64,000 bases of DNA from Ferribacterium limneticum. GTDB lineage: Bacteria > Pseudomonadota > Gammaproteobacteria > Burkholderiales > Rhodocyclaceae. The stretch lies in contig NZ_CP075189.1 in the NCBI RefSeq assembly GCF_020510565.1, positions 2,278,501 to 2,342,500 of the forward strand, read 5' to 3'. Shown one piece after another: positions 16,772 to 30,100 of the stretch. Position numbers and translations under genes: made by a program. The notes below the pieces were generated by a model that saw only the letters and a list, made by a program, of their open reading frames with translations, did not search any database and was not told the origin of the DNA. Position 1 is the stretch's first letter. Every line of letters begins with the position of its first letter.

Positions 16772-17683
16772 CTAGTCCCGAAGTGAGCGCCGGGTCAGGC
16801 GCATGAAAAGCTGTTCGAGGTTTTGCCGTCCGACGTGCAACTGGCGCACGGTGCAGCCGGCTTCGGCCAGTTCGTCGAGCAAACGGGCGACTTCCACGGT
16901 CGACCGGAAAAAAAGGCCAAATTTGAAATGGCCGAGATCGGTTGCCGAGTAGCGTTCGGCCAGGGCGGGCGGCAGCGGCTGGTCGAGTTCGATTTCGGCG
17001 CTGCTGTCGGCCGTGGCCAGCAGGTCGTCGAGCGTGCCTTCGCTCAGGACGCGGCCTTGGTCGAGGATGGCGACACGCTGGCAGATGGCCTCGACTTCTT
17101 CCATGTAGTGGCTGGTGTAGAGAACCGTCGTGCCGCTGGCGGGCAGGGCGGCGATGGATTCGAGCAAGAAGCTGCGTGACTGCGGGTCGACGCCGACGGT
17201 GGGCTCGTCGAGCAGCAGCAATTGCGGCCGGCCGAGCAGGCCGATGGCCAGGTTGAGGCGCCGGCGCAGGCCGCCGGAGAGTTGTTCGGCGCGTTTGCCG
17301 GTGACCTGTTCGAGCCGGGCGAAGGCGATGGCGGTGTCGGTTTGCTGCCGGCGTTCGCCGTGCGCCAGGCCAAGCGCGCCGGCGAAGAAGGTCAGATTTT
17401 CGGCCACCGTCAGCATCGGGTAGAAGGCGTAATCCTGCGGTACCAGTGCGATGGCGCGCGGGTTGGCGGCACGGGCTTCGGCTAGCGGCTGGCCATTGAG
17501 CGAAATGCGGCCATCGGCTACGGTCAACAACCCGGCGAGCAGCGAAATGAGTGTCGTCTTGCCGGCGCCGTTCGGGCCGAGCAGGCCATAAACGCCGCCA
17601 GCCGGGATGTTGAGCGATACGTCCTGCAACGCCGGGGCGGCGGCATCGCGATAGCGGTAGGAAACGCCATCGACCTTGAGCAT
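16772..17683 (-). CDS. ABC transporter ATP-binding protein
   Basis: A 303-aa ATPase with Walker A GLLGPNGAGKTTL (near residue 38), Q-loop VPQDYAFYP, signature QLSGGLRRRLNLA, Walker B LLLLDEPTVGVD and the switch His in YTSHYMEE. The start at 17683 overlaps the preceding stop by one base (TGATG). The C-terminal accessory region (about residues 251-264, read H-F-K-F-G-L-F-F-R-S-T-V-E-V) is encoded by a copy of the dispersed motif, in a part of the protein that varies between family members. It energises the permease encoded next. Confidence 0.92.
   Translation of the reverse strand: MLKVDGVSYRYRDAAAPALQDVSLNIPAGGVYGLLGPNGAGKTTLISLLAGLLTVADGRISLNGQPLAEARAANPRAIALVPQDYAFYPMLTVAENLTFFAGALGLAHGERRQQTDTAIAFARLEQVTGKRAEQLSGGLRRRLNLAIGLLGRPQLLLLDEPTVGVDPQSRSFLLESIAALPASGTTVLYTSHYMEEVEAICQRVAILDQGRVLSEGTLDDLLATADSSAEIELDQPLPPALAERYSATDLGHFKFGLFFRSTVEVARLLDELAEAGCTVRQLHVGRQNLEQLFMRLTRRSLRD
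16892..16931 (+). repeat. Dispersed palindromic motif, copy 3 (inside ABC ATPase gene)
   Basis: TTCCACGGTCGACCGGAAA followed by AAAAGGCCAAATTTGAAATGG. The core carries the perfect palindrome CGGTCGACCG. It lies antisense to the gene and is read as F-F-R-S-T-V-E on the coding strand. Confidence 0.75.
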
Positions 17684-18678
17684 CAGGCGGCGCGGCGCAG
17701 ATCGCGGAAGAAGGTCTGCTCGCGGTCGGCGATGGCACGCAGCTTGTCGGCCAGCTTGGCCGGATTGAGCGGCTCGCGGTCGCGGATCATGCGAGCCGTT
17801 GATAGCGCGAATTCGCGCCATTCGTCGCCGATGTCGACGAGCGATTCGGACAGTTCGTTGAGCGCCGGGCGGGCGAGGCGTTCAGATGCTTCTTGCAGGA
17901 AGGCGGCATAAATGAAGCGAAAACCGCCGCCGCCCGTACCGATTTCTTCCTGCATGCGGACGACTTGGCCGATGAACATCTTGGCCGCAGCCGGGTTACC
18001 GGCTGCATCGAGGCGCTGAATGGCATTGGCCAGCCGGCGGATGCCGCGAACGCCGATGATCGGGATTGGCGAATCGAGCAGTATGCGCGTCGTTTTCTTG
18101 ATAGCCTTGGGCAGGACTTTCGCCCAGTCCGGCTCGGACGGTTTGCCTTCCGGGTAGTAAAGCAGCCCCTTCGGTGCCAGCACGCCCTTGGCGAAACGGG
18201 CGCGGCGCAGGTCGGCCGGGGCACAGGTCACCGTCGTTTCGACCACCGGATCGGACAATAGATAATCGCCGCTCGCCGCATCGCGGCCATAGGCCAGCAC
18301 ATTGTGGGCATTGAAGTGAAAGCGCAGGTCTTCCGGCATGTAGGGCAGCCAGAACACCGAGGTCTGCATCCCGACGAGTTGGCCGGCATCAAGCAGTTCG
18401 TTGAGGCGCTGTTCGCCGGCTTCCGGGCTGCGGAAGGTTTCGAAACGCATCTTTAGGCCAAGCGGCTTCTGCAGGCCCTTGATGATGAATTTCGGCGGCA
18501 TCCGGTAAGCAACCAGCGGCAGGCCGTTGATCTTGATGATCGGCAGATAGGCGAAGGAGAGTGCCGATGACAGGCCGAAGGCCATCGCCTCCGAGATCGG
18601 CAGGCCGAGATGGCGCAGCATCGACGACATGACGCCGCTTTCGCAATGGGAAGCGTGGCTGTGCTGGAATTCCATCAT
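17683..18678 (-). CDS. BtrH-like (N-terminal domain) protein, possible acyltransferase
   Basis: A 331-aa protein that I recognise as the 'BtrH N-terminal domain' plus DUF4872 family. Near the N-terminus it has FQHSHASHCESGVMSSMLRH (Cys12), and later FHFNAHNVLAYGRD with a conserved His, which is compatible with a cysteine-protease-like fold. BtrH of butirosin synthesis moves an acyl group from a carrier protein to an amine acceptor. By analogy this protein could transfer or release the acyl product of the cluster from its ACP. Two adjacent ATGs (18678 and 18675) are possible starts. It overlaps both neighbours. Confidence 0.65.
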   Translation of the reverse strand: MMEFQHSHASHCESGVMSSMLRHLGLPISEAMAFGLSSALSFAYLPIIKINGLPLVAYRMPPKFIIKGLQKPLGLKMRFETFRSPEAGEQRLNELLDAGQLVGMQTSVFWLPYMPEDLRFHFNAHNVLAYGRDAASGDYLLSDPVVETTVTCAPADLRRARFAKGVLAPKGLLYYPEGKPSEPDWAKVLPKAIKKTTRILLDSPIPIIGVRGIRRLANAIQRLDAAGNPAAAKMFIGQVVRMQEEIGTGGGGFRFIYAAFLQEASERLARPALNELSESLVDIGDEWREFALSTARMIRDREPLNPAKLADKLRAIADREQTFFRDLRRAA

Positions 18679-19070
18679 TCGGCCTTTTTGAGTTGCTCGA
18701 CCGTCAGGCCCATGGCATCGCCATAGCGCTGGAGCAGTCCGGCCGACAGGCCCTGAAAAATATCCGGCCGAAAATGACGGCGGATGCGCCACTGCCACAG
18801 GCCAGTGACTTGCGACAGCAACGGCACGTCCATGCGCGCCTTGTGCATGTGGTATTCGAGCGCCGAAGTCTGGCCGGCGATGACGCGCTGGCGGGCATCT
18901 TCGGCCAGTCGGTTGAGATCCTCAACGGCTTGCCGGGTGACGATTTCCTCGACCTCCCAGCCGGCCGACTGGACGATGTGCAGCTTGCCGTCGGCGCCGC
19001 GCGCATACATTGCCTTGCGCTGGCCGCCCAGCGTGCTGTTGCCTTCCTGCGGGACTTCGCTATCAAGCAT
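18675..19070 (-). CDS. Conserved hypothetical protein of the DarA/DarB cluster
   Basis: A 131-aa protein with no family I can name. It has no signal peptide or membrane segment and is rich in charged helical sequence. The C-terminal part ([36 protein letters not shown]) looks like a small helical, possibly helix-turn-helix or protein-interaction module. It overlaps the 3' end of the DarB-like gene by 8 bases and the BtrH-like gene by ATGA, so it is translated as part of the cluster. Confidence 0.6.
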   Translation of the reverse strand: MLDSEVPQEGNSTLGGQRKAMYARGADGKLHIVQSAGWEVEEIVTRQAVEDLNRLAEDARQRVIAGQTSALEYHMHKARMDVPLLSQVTGLWQWRIRRHFRPDIFQGLSAGLLQRYGDAMGLTVEQLKKAE

Positions 19071-20226
19071 GATCGACGGCCGTCAGGTGCATCAGCGAGC
19101 CGGTGAAACGGCCACTTTCCGGGATGAAACAAAGCAGGCGGTCGCCATGTTTGAGGCGGCCGCTTTTGAGCAGTTCATCGATCATGATGTAGATCGAAGC
19201 CGAACCGGTGTTGCCCTTCGTTTGCAGATTGGTGAACCATTTTTCCTGGGCAATCGGGAAGCCGACCACGGTCATGCAGTCGGCCATCGGCTGGCGAAAA
19301 TACTCGGAGGACATGTGCGGCAGGAACCAGTCGATATCGTCCGGTTTTACATCGCGCGTGCGCTGCATTTTTTCCAGCGACTTGCCGATGGTCTGGTAGG
19401 TCACCTCGGCATTGAGCAATCGGACATCCTGCTTGACCGAGAAAATGGACAGCGTCGCGCGCTGTTCCTGAGAGTAGTGCTGCCAGCCCTGCAGCGAACC
19501 GTCGCCGAGCTTCTCGCCGCCGGCATACATGCAGACTTCCATCGTATTGGCCTGCGACAGGATGTCGATCCAGTCGATGCGCAGCGACAATCCGTCAGGG
19601 CGCGGCTGATCCTGGAGCAGAAAGGCGCCGGCGCCGTCGGACAGCATCCAGCGCAGGAAATCCTTCTCGAAAGCGATTTCCGGATTGGTTTCCAGTTCGG
19701 CCACCCGGTGTTCGGATTCGGCGGCGAAATTGCGGGCATGCAGGATGCTGGAGGAAAGTTCGGAGGCGGTCGCCACCGCGTTGCGGGCCAGACCGGAAAG
19801 GACGCTCATGTAGGCATACTTGAGCGCCGTGATGCCGGCCACGCAGATGGCGGCGGTCGACACCACTTCGCAGGCCGGAATGCCCAGTTCGCCATGCACC
19901 ATGACGCCGTGGTTGGGCATGATCTGATCCGGAATGGTCGTGCCGCTGACCAGGCAATCGATATCGTCGGGGGAAAAACGTTCGCAGGCCAGGCCGCGCA
20001 CGGCTTCGGCCGTCAACTGGGCATTGGTGTGGGTCGGGGCACCGGTTGCTGGATCAATGGCGTAATGGCGCTGGCGGATACCGTTGTTACGCAGCACGAT
20101 GCGCCGGGCGCGCGACGGCTTGCCGGCGATCATGCCCAGCACTTTTTCGATGTCGTCGTTGCCGACCGGCGCATTGGGCAGGAAGGCCGACGTGCCGTTG
20201 ATATAAACCTTGCCGCTAGGGTGCAT
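19063..20226 (-). CDS. StlD/DarB family beta-ketosynthase (KAS III-like)
   Basis: A 387-aa condensing enzyme. The catalytic triad of the KAS III fold is visible: Cys128 in [17 protein letters not shown], His304 in WFLPHMSS and Asn339 in TKGNTGSAS. The N-terminus ([19 protein letters not shown] then [14 protein letters not shown]) matches the StlD/DarB family. These enzymes join two fatty-acid-derived beta-ketoacyl units head to head and cyclise them to alkylated cyclohexanediones or resorcinols. The gene is second in the cluster, overlapping the DarA-like gene by 11 bases. The exact product is not predictable from sequence. Confidence 0.85.
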   Translation of the reverse strand: MHPSGKVYINGTSAFLPNAPVGNDDIEKVLGMIAGKPSRARRIVLRNNGIRQRHYAIDPATGAPTHTNAQLTAEAVRGLACERFSPDDIDCLVSGTTIPDQIMPNHGVMVHGELGIPACEVVSTAAICVAGITALKYAYMSVLSGLARNAVATASELSSSILHARNFAAESEHRVAELETNPEIAFEKDFLRWMLSDGAGAFLLQDQPRPDGLSLRIDWIDILSQANTMEVCMYAGGEKLGDGSLQGWQHYSQEQRATLSIFSVKQDVRLLNAEVTYQTIGKSLEKMQRTRDVKPDDIDWFLPHMSSEYFRQPMADCMTVVGFPIAQEKWFTNLQTKGNTGSASIYIMIDELLKSGRLKHGDRLLCFIPESGRFTGSLMHLTAVDHA

Positions 20227-21160
20227 ATTTTTCTAAGTTGAATTCCTGCGAGCCGGAAGGTTGCTCCAGTTCGGCCTTGAGCCGCTCAAGCTTGGGTCTG
20301 AGCAGCGGGGAAAATAGCCATTGTAACAACAGGCTTATTGGAACGACGGTGACGATCAGCGTAATCAGATAAAGGACAAACAATAAAAGAGCAGGGCGCC
20401 GCCGCCATTGGCCGCGTTTGCCGAATGCCCTGACGAGTTTTGACCAGACGCCGAAAGCCCGCCGGCCGGCACGTTCGCTGATCGCCAGGCGCGGATTGAC
20501 GGTGACTGCACGCAGGCCAGCCAGCATCGGTCTGCCGGTTTTTTCCTGGTCATTATTCAGCCCGTCGGCCAGGGCCAGCCCGAAGCGGGCCGCCTGACGT
20601 ATTTCTTCCGGCGATACGCCGGCCGGTGGCAAGCCAAGAAAGCTGTCCTTCTTGCCCGTCCACACCCAGCGCGGCGTGGTGATGAAGGTGGCCAGCGGAT
20701 GGCCCTGGTCGGTAAAGGCCATGTGGTCGATCAGGCGGCCGCCGGCATCGGCAATCAACTGCTTTATTGTTTCCTGAGCCGACAGCCACATGTTGCGGCA
20801 GGCGACCAGCGTGATGACTGGTTTGCCACAGATCAGCTGCCGGCCTTCGGCGCTTTGCAGGAAGGCCGTCATCGGCAGCGCAGGGGAGAGATACCAGACC
20901 TGGTAGGTCAGGATTACCAGATCGAACGGTGTATCGGCGGCGATGCCCAGCGGGCGCAACGGTGGTGCATCAAGCTGCACGCACTCGGGGAAAGCATCGA
21001 AAAAATCGACGATTGGCCACGGAAATGGAAAGGGCGTTTCCGGCATCAGTGTTTCGAGGTGCACGTCGTGACCGGCTGCCCGCAAGGGGGCGATGACTCG
21101 CTCGGTAATGTCCGAAAGCTGTCCGGTTTGGGAGTAGTTGACGACGAGAACGCGTTTCAA
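20216..21160 (-). CDS. DarA-like flavodoxin-fold protein
   Basis: About 314 aa. The N-terminal flavodoxin-like domain starts [13 protein letters not shown], an FMN phosphate-binding loop. It ends in a hydrophobic segment ([23 protein letters not shown] interrupted by few charges, near residues 265-290) that suggests membrane association. The family is annotated in databases as DarA, the partner of DarB in dialkylresorcinol formation (condensing or aromatising step). The likely start is a TTG at 21160 preceded by GCGGATG; another TTG at 21199 is possible. It is the first gene of the minus-strand cluster, divergent from pyrG. Confidence 0.72.
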   Translation of the reverse strand: MKRVLVVNYSQTGQLSDITERVIAPLRAAGHDVHLETLMPETPFPFPWPIVDFFDAFPECVQLDAPPLRPLGIAADTPFDLVILTYQVWYLSPALPMTAFLQSAEGRQLICGKPVITLVACRNMWLSAQETIKQLIADAGGRLIDHMAFTDQGHPLATFITTPRWVWTGKKDSFLGLPPAGVSPEEIRQAARFGLALADGLNNDQEKTGRPMLAGLRAVTVNPRLAISERAGRRAFGVWSKLVRAFGKRGQWRRRPALLLFVLYLITLIVTVVPISLLLQWLFSPLLRPKLERLKAELEQPSGSQEFNLEKYAP

Positions 21161-21292
21161 GAGGCATCCGCTAAGCTGGCTAACCCGTAATTCTAGCAAA
21201 TCGGCTTGCTCTTACAGAGATCGGGCGTTATTCCATCCGCAAGGGCGAATTTGGTCGACACGCTTGGGGTTTTTGGCCCTTATCGGCTATGA

Positions 21293-23793
<2,501 letters not shown>

Positions 23794-23845
23794 ATCGCCT
23801 GTTAATTATTTAGTTTGAGTTTTTAATTTAACCTTCTGATAATAA

Positions 23846-25138
<1,293 letters not shown>

Positions 25139-25144
25139 TCACTC

Positions 25145-25429
25145 ATGCGCTGGCTGACGGTCGGCCTTCTCGCAGCCATCGGCCTGCTCCAGTTCCCACT
25201 GTGGGTGGGCAAGGGGGGCTGGCTGAAAGTCTGGGAATACGACCGTCAATTGCAGCAGCAGAAGGAAGTGACCAAGAAGCTGGAAATCAGGAACGCGGGC
25301 CTCGACGCCGAGGTCCGCGATCTGAAGCAGGGTTACGACGCCATCGAGGAACGCGCCCGCTTCGAGCTGGGCATGGTTCGGCAGGACGAAACCTTCGTGC
25401 AGATTCCGGAAAAGGTTCCCGGAAAATAA
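25145..25429 (+). CDS. ftsB: Cell division protein FtsB
   Basis: A 94-aa bitopic membrane protein. There is one N-terminal helix ([17 protein letters not shown]), then a periplasmic coiled coil ([21 protein letters not shown] interrupted at residue boundaries) and the family end [19 protein letters not shown]. FtsB joins FtsL and FtsQ in the divisome. It sits directly after eno, as in many proteobacteria. Confidence 0.92.
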   Translation: MRWLTVGLLAAIGLLQFPLWVGKGGWLKVWEYDRQLQQQKEVTKKLEIRNAGLDAEVRDLKQGYDAIEERARFELGMVRQDETFVQIPEKVPGK

Positions 25430-25525
25430 GCGAAATAAAGGCGTCGACCGCAGTAGTCACCAGCATTTGCCTCCGTTAGAATCGTTCTCAGCAGTGCCCC
25501 ACGCAGAGCGCTCAAGGAGAACAAC

Positions 25526-25999
25526 ATGCTGCTCAAGGTTGGCGAAAAGGCTCCATCATTCTCGTTGCCGGATGCCGATATGGAGACTATCGATCTGGCG
25601 AAATATCAGGGGCAGAAACACATCGTTATATTCTTCTACCCGAAGGATGGAACCCCCTGTTGCACCAAGGAAGTTACGGATTTTTCGGATCACGAGGACG
25701 AATTTCTCCGTCAGGATTGCGTGCTATTCGGCGTCAGTCGCGACGACTGCATGAGGCATGCCGAATTTCGCGACAAGGAAGGTATCGGCATCGAACTGCT
25801 GTCGGATGAGGAAGGTGCCGTCTGCAAGCAATACGGTGTCTGGCAGGCCAAGGAAGTGGATGGCCACAAGAAATTCGGCGTTTGCCGCTCCACCTTTATT
25901 ATCGATCGCCGCGGTATCATTCGCCACGCGCTTTACAACGTCAATTACAAGGGCCACGCACTGGAAGTGCTGCGCCTGGTCAAGGAACTAAATTCATGA
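25526..25999 (+). CDS. Peroxiredoxin, BCP/AhpC-TSA family
   Basis: A 157-aa thiol peroxidase. The peroxidatic Cys lies in FFYPKDGTPCCTKEVTDF (second Cys of the CC pair by alignment with the usual T-P-G-C-T motif). Further cysteines occur at QDCVLFGV, DDCMRH, AVCKQYG and GVCRSTF, any of which could be the resolving Cys. A good GGAG ribosome-binding site precedes the ATG. The gene overlaps the SlyD-like gene by ATGA. Confidence 0.88.
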   Translation: MLLKVGEKAPSFSLPDADMETIDLAKYQGQKHIVIFFYPKDGTPCCTKEVTDFSDHEDEFLRQDCVLFGVSRDDCMRHAEFRDKEGIGIELLSDEEGAVCKQYGVWQAKEVDGHKKFGVCRSTFIIDRRGIIRHALYNVNYKGHALEVLRLVKELNS

Positions 26000-26496
26000 A
26001 CACGCAGGTTGCCAAGAATTCCGTCATTACTCTCGATTACCACGTTACCGATCCCGATGGCGAAGTGGTCGATGAAGGCCGCGAGCCGCTGATTTACCTG
26101 CATGGTGGTTACGACGATATTTTTCCGCTGATCGAGGAAGCCCTGCAGGGCAAGAAGATCGGTGAGTCGGTCAAGGTAAAGCTACAGCCGGACGAGGCGT
26201 TTGGTGAATACGATGCCGAGATGGTTCAGATCGAGCCGCGCAAGGATTTCCCGAAGGAACTTGAGGTTGGCATGCAGTTCGAAGGCGGCCCGGAAGAGGG
26301 CGGCGAGGATGATTTCGTGATCTATCGCGTTACTGAAATTGCCGACGACAAGGTTGTTCTCGACGGCAATCACCCGCTAGCCGGCATGGCCCTGATTTTT
26401 ACCTGCACCGTGACGGCGATTCGCCCGGCCAGTGCCGAAGAAATCGAACACGGCCATGTGCATGGCGGCGATGATGACGAGGAAGGCTGCCACTAA
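25996..26496 (+). CDS. FKBP-type peptidyl-prolyl isomerase, SlyD-like
   Basis: A 166-aa protein with an FKBP domain interrupted by an insert-in-flap region. Recognisable parts are VITLDYHVTDPDGEVVDEG, PLIYLHGGYDDIFPLIEEAL and NHPLAGMALIFTCTV. The short C-terminal tail is rich in His, Asp and Glu (EHGHVHGGDDDEEGCH), a probable metal-binding tail like that of SlyD but shorter. It is translationally coupled to the peroxiredoxin and followed by a terminator. Confidence 0.88.
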   Translation: MNTQVAKNSVITLDYHVTDPDGEVVDEGREPLIYLHGGYDDIFPLIEEALQGKKIGESVKVKLQPDEAFGEYDAEMVQIEPRKDFPKELEVGMQFEGGPEEGGEDDFVIYRVTEIADDKVVLDGNHPLAGMALIFTCTVTAIRPASAEEIEHGHVHGGDDDEEGCH

Positions 26497-26524
26497 CTGG
26501 CGGCTGCTTTCTCGCCCCGCAATG

Positions 26525-26547
26525 CCCGCTTCGGCGGGTATTTTTTT
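26525..26547 (+). terminator. Rho-independent terminator after the slyD-like gene
   Basis: Stem CCCGC / GCGGG closed by a stable TTCG tetraloop and followed, after TA, by seven T residues. Confidence 0.85.
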
Positions 26548-26672
26548 GGTCCATCATTGTCTGTCGGCGCCAGCCATTTGATGACGGCGGTGTCGATAAA
26601 CTTTACAGTGGTCAGGGTAATAGCCGTTTTGAATGTTGCTAAGCGCTTGAAAGATAAGAGCGTGAATTGGTT

Positions 26673-26688
26673 TGGCGCAAGCCTTGCT
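26673..26688 (+). promoter_or_regulatory. Sigma-54 (RpoN) type promoter
   Basis: TGGCGCAAGCCTTGCT matches the consensus TGGCACG-N4-TTGCW, with the invariant GG and GC dinucleotides at the correct 10-base separation. It lies 52 bases before the ATG of a small secreted protein. A second such site precedes the PEP-CTERM gene at 62284, which suggests control by the PrsR-type enhancer-binding regulator that drives PEP-CTERM genes in other bacteria. Confidence 0.7.
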
Positions 26689-26740
26689 TAGCCACATGTA
26701 ATGTAATATGCGCCAATACTAACGAAATTTAGGAGCCAAC

Positions 26741-27133
26741 ATGCTACGCAACCTTATCGTTTTCATGCTGTTGGGGCTTGCCTCCACTTCCCAAGCACAG
26801 GAGTCATGCCCATGCGGTGGAGGTACTCGTATGAGCGACACCCAAATTAGTAGCCTTTTGGGTGGCAATACTGTTTGTGCGATTTTGGGTAGTGAGCAGT
26901 GGCAGGAATGGCATAACGGTGGCTCAATCTATGAACTCGGCAACAACTCCAATGGTGAAAATGTTGGAACTTGGTCTGTGTCTGGTACTGAAGCCAACGC
27001 GATGGTGAGTTATAACTATGGGACGGGTGGCTCCTATTCGTATGTGGTTTGCGATCAAAATCCCCTTTACCATTTCTGCGGAGCCAAAAACGTAACTGGC
27101 GCTTCAGTAAAAACAGGTAAGGGTGGCTGCTAG
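26741..27133 (+). CDS. Small secreted Cys-containing protein of unknown function
   Basis: A 130-aa protein with a clear signal peptide (MLRNLIVFMLLGLASTSQAQ, cleavage after about residue 20). The mature part is Gly-, Ser- and Asn-rich and contains six Cys (SCPCGGG, TVCAIL, VVCDQN, HFCGAK and a C-terminal Cys), compatible with disulfides in the periplasm or outside the cell. The stretch GTWSVSGTEANAMVSYNYGT followed by GGSYSYVVC looks like a small beta-rich fold. I know no function. It has a strong AGGAG site and a sigma-54-type promoter. Base composition is visibly more AT-rich than its neighbours. The next gene starts 42 bases later and is probably co-transcribed. Confidence 0.7.
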   Translation: MLRNLIVFMLLGLASTSQAQESCPCGGGTRMSDTQISSLLGGNTVCAILGSEQWQEWHNGGSIYELGNNSNGENVGTWSVSGTEANAMVSYNYGTGGSYSYVVCDQNPLYHFCGAKNVTGASVKTGKGGC

Positions 27134-27175
27134 CTCATGGCCACGCTTGTGGTTTTCTAGCAAGTTTCCTCCGGA

Positions 27176-30100
27176 GTGCCGCTGCATACGCACCGAACCA
27201 TCGCGACTATAAGGTCAAATTCCGATGGAACAAAGGTCGCAAGGTGGGCATGGCTCATTTATGCGACCTTCGTCGTTTATGGCAGTCTTATCCCCTTCGA
27301 CTTTCACCCGCTTCCGTTTGACCAGGCTTGGGCGGCTTTCCGGCATACCCCCTTCCTGACACTCGGGGTCGAATCTCGCGCCGACTGGATTGCCAATGGT
27401 GTCCTTTACCTTCCACTGGGTTTCCTCGGCGTCCGGGCCTTGGATGGTGGAACACGCTTCCTGCCCACGCTTGCATCCCTGGCGTTCGCCGGCATGCTGG
27501 CCTTTACTGTCGAGTTTGCGCAGCTAAGTTTTCCGCCGCGGACCGTATCCCAGAACGATTTGCTGGCCGAGTGCCTCGGCAGCCTCGTCGGGGTTGTCGC
27601 TGCTCGTGGTATGGGGCCATGGCTGGCCCGCTGGTGGCAGGCCTGGAGGACTGATTCAGCCAATATCGCCCGCCTGGCCTGGCAGGCTTATGCTCTTGGC
27701 TACTTGTTGTTCTGCTTTTTTCCCTTCGATTTTCTGGTTTCTCGCCAGGAGTTCCTGAACAAGCTGGACTCTGGCAACTGGGGCTGGGTGTTCGCTCTGC
27801 CCGAGGCTTCATTCACGTCGTGGCTGCGCACGCTTCTTCTTCTGGTAGTCGAAGCTGCGTTGACGATTCCTATCGGTGTTGGCCTCGGTGCAGGGCTAAA
27901 GTCGCAGCAGGCGCTTCGACGGGGTATCTTCGGTGGCGCCATGATCGGATTTTTGTTTGAGATCGGTCAGATTTTCATCGCCAGCGGGGTTAGCCAAGGG
28001 GCGTCGCTGCTCAGCCGAGCGGCCGGTGCCGGGCTGGGGGCGTGGCTGGGTGCCGGATGGCGAAAGGGCAGCCTCGATATCCTGCGCTGCTGGCTAAGCC
28101 AGCACATGGGCTGGTTGTTGCTGGCCTACCTTGTCCTGCTTGGCTTCGCCTCCGGTTGGGGCAGCCACGCTTGGCTGGGCTGGGGGCACGCTTTGCGGTC
28201 CTGGGACGAATTGAGGTTTCTGCCATTCTACTATCACTACTTCACCACCGAGGCGGCTGCCTTGGTTAGCCTCGGTAGCGTAGTGGTGATCTACGCACCG
28301 CTGGCGATCATTGCGTGGGCGAGCATGGCTGGAGCGGCAGGCACCGCCGTATTGGCGGCAATGGTCGCGCTGGTGTTGGAGACTGGAAAACTGTTCATGG
28401 ACGGGATACATCCTGATCCGACCAATGTCCTGCTGGCTGGTACATCAGTCTGGTTGCTGATGAACGGCATCAACCTTTGGGAGCGGCAGCAACGACGAGT
28501 AGAACGCACTGCTGATGTTCCGCCTGAACATGGTGATCGGGCGGCTCCTCTTGATACAGCAACCTCTTCCGCAGTTGAGTCGATACCAAAGACAAGTTTC
28601 AGCCTGCCTGACAAGCCATGGCTGATAGTTCTCCTTATGGCCATCGCCTGGATGGGGGCCGGTTGGCCGGCCTATTCCTGGTTTGTGCTGGGTGTGGTGG
28701 CTGCAGCCGCGGCAGCAACCTGGTGGCGGCCGGCTAGCTTGCTGGTGATATTGCCGGCGGCTATGCCGGTTTTCGATTTCGCCCCGTGGTCCGGTCGTTT
28801 CTTCCTTGATGAATTTGATCTCCTTTGCGCAGCCTGTCTGGCCGTCGGATTCGCGCGCGAGCGACCGCAAATTTTCCGCAAGCGATTGAGCGGGCGGGCG
28901 CTGGTCTTCCTCGCCATGATGCTCAGTTTGGCCATCGGTGCGTTAAAGGCCTGGGGAGGCAGCTTTTCCCTCGATATGAACAGCTTCTCCAGCTACCTCA
29001 GCCCGTTCAACGGTATGCGTATCTTCAAGGGGGTGGTATGGGCTTGGCTGTTTGTCGCCATGTATCGGTCGCTGGTTGGTCGTCAGCCCACCGTCGGCCG
29101 CCTCTTGCATCTGGGCTTTGCGGTTGGCTTGGCGCTGACCATCCTGGTCGTGCTTTGGGAGCGCATGGCGATGGTTGGTTTGTTCGACTTCACGACCGAC
29201 TACCGGGTAACCGGCCCCTTCTCTGTAATGAACAAGGGCGGTGCCTACATTGAGTGTTTCCTGGCGGTGGCTAGCGCCTTCGTCATCATCGAACTCGCCA
29301 CCTGTCGCCACCGGCTGCTGTTTTGGGGCGTATCAGCACTACTCGTGCTGGCCGGCTACGCGATTCTTGTTACTTATTCGCGCAACGGCTTTGCTGCATT
29401 GGCCGGTGCGCTGTTGATCGGTATTCTCACCGCCTGGCAAACGCGACGCCGCTCGCCTGGTGCGATGCTTCCGGCTCTGTTGACGATCGGCATGGTCACG
29501 GTCGCTGGCGGCATGGCGCTGAGCGGTGGCTACGCCAGCGAGCGCCTGGGCGCGTCCGAGCACGATTTTGAAACTCGTCTCGCCCATTGGCGCTCCGCGC
29601 TTGACCTGCGAGACGACGGCGTCGCCACCACCTTGCTGGGAGTAGGTCTCGGCCGTTTTCCGGAAAGCCATTTCTGGGGGAGCCGTACCGAACAGCGCGC
29701 CGCCGCCTTCCGTATCGAACCCGGTGGTGGGAATGCTTTCCTGCGGCTTGCTCCTGGAGCTCCCATCTATATCGAACAGATCATTTCTCCTCCGCCAGGC
29801 AAGGAACTGGATCTGTCCATCAATGTGCGGAGTGCCGGTGCGCCCCCAAAGCTAGCGGTGACCCTTTGCCGGAAAACCTTGCTCACGGCCGACGAATGTG
29901 AGCAGGTTGAAGTGACCGGCATCAAGGCTCCCGGGTACTGGCAGAACCAGTACGCCACCATACCGCCGCTACCCGAGCCAGCAAACGGGCTGGCAGCACT
30001 GGTGCCGGTCAAGATATCCTTGGTCACGCCTGCCAATGGTCAGGCCATCGACATCGATAACATCAGCTTGCGTCTTCCTGGTACGGATCACTACTTGACT

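Noticed and set aside
17515..17545. GGCTACGGTCAACAACCCGG in the ABC ATPase gene
   Set aside because: Shares CTACGGTCAAC but neither the inverted repeat nor the A/T arm; too short to count.
15930..17738. 602-codon open frame overlapping both ABC genes
   Set aside because: Arg/Pro/Ala-rich low-complexity translation typical of an out-of-frame reading of GC-rich genes.
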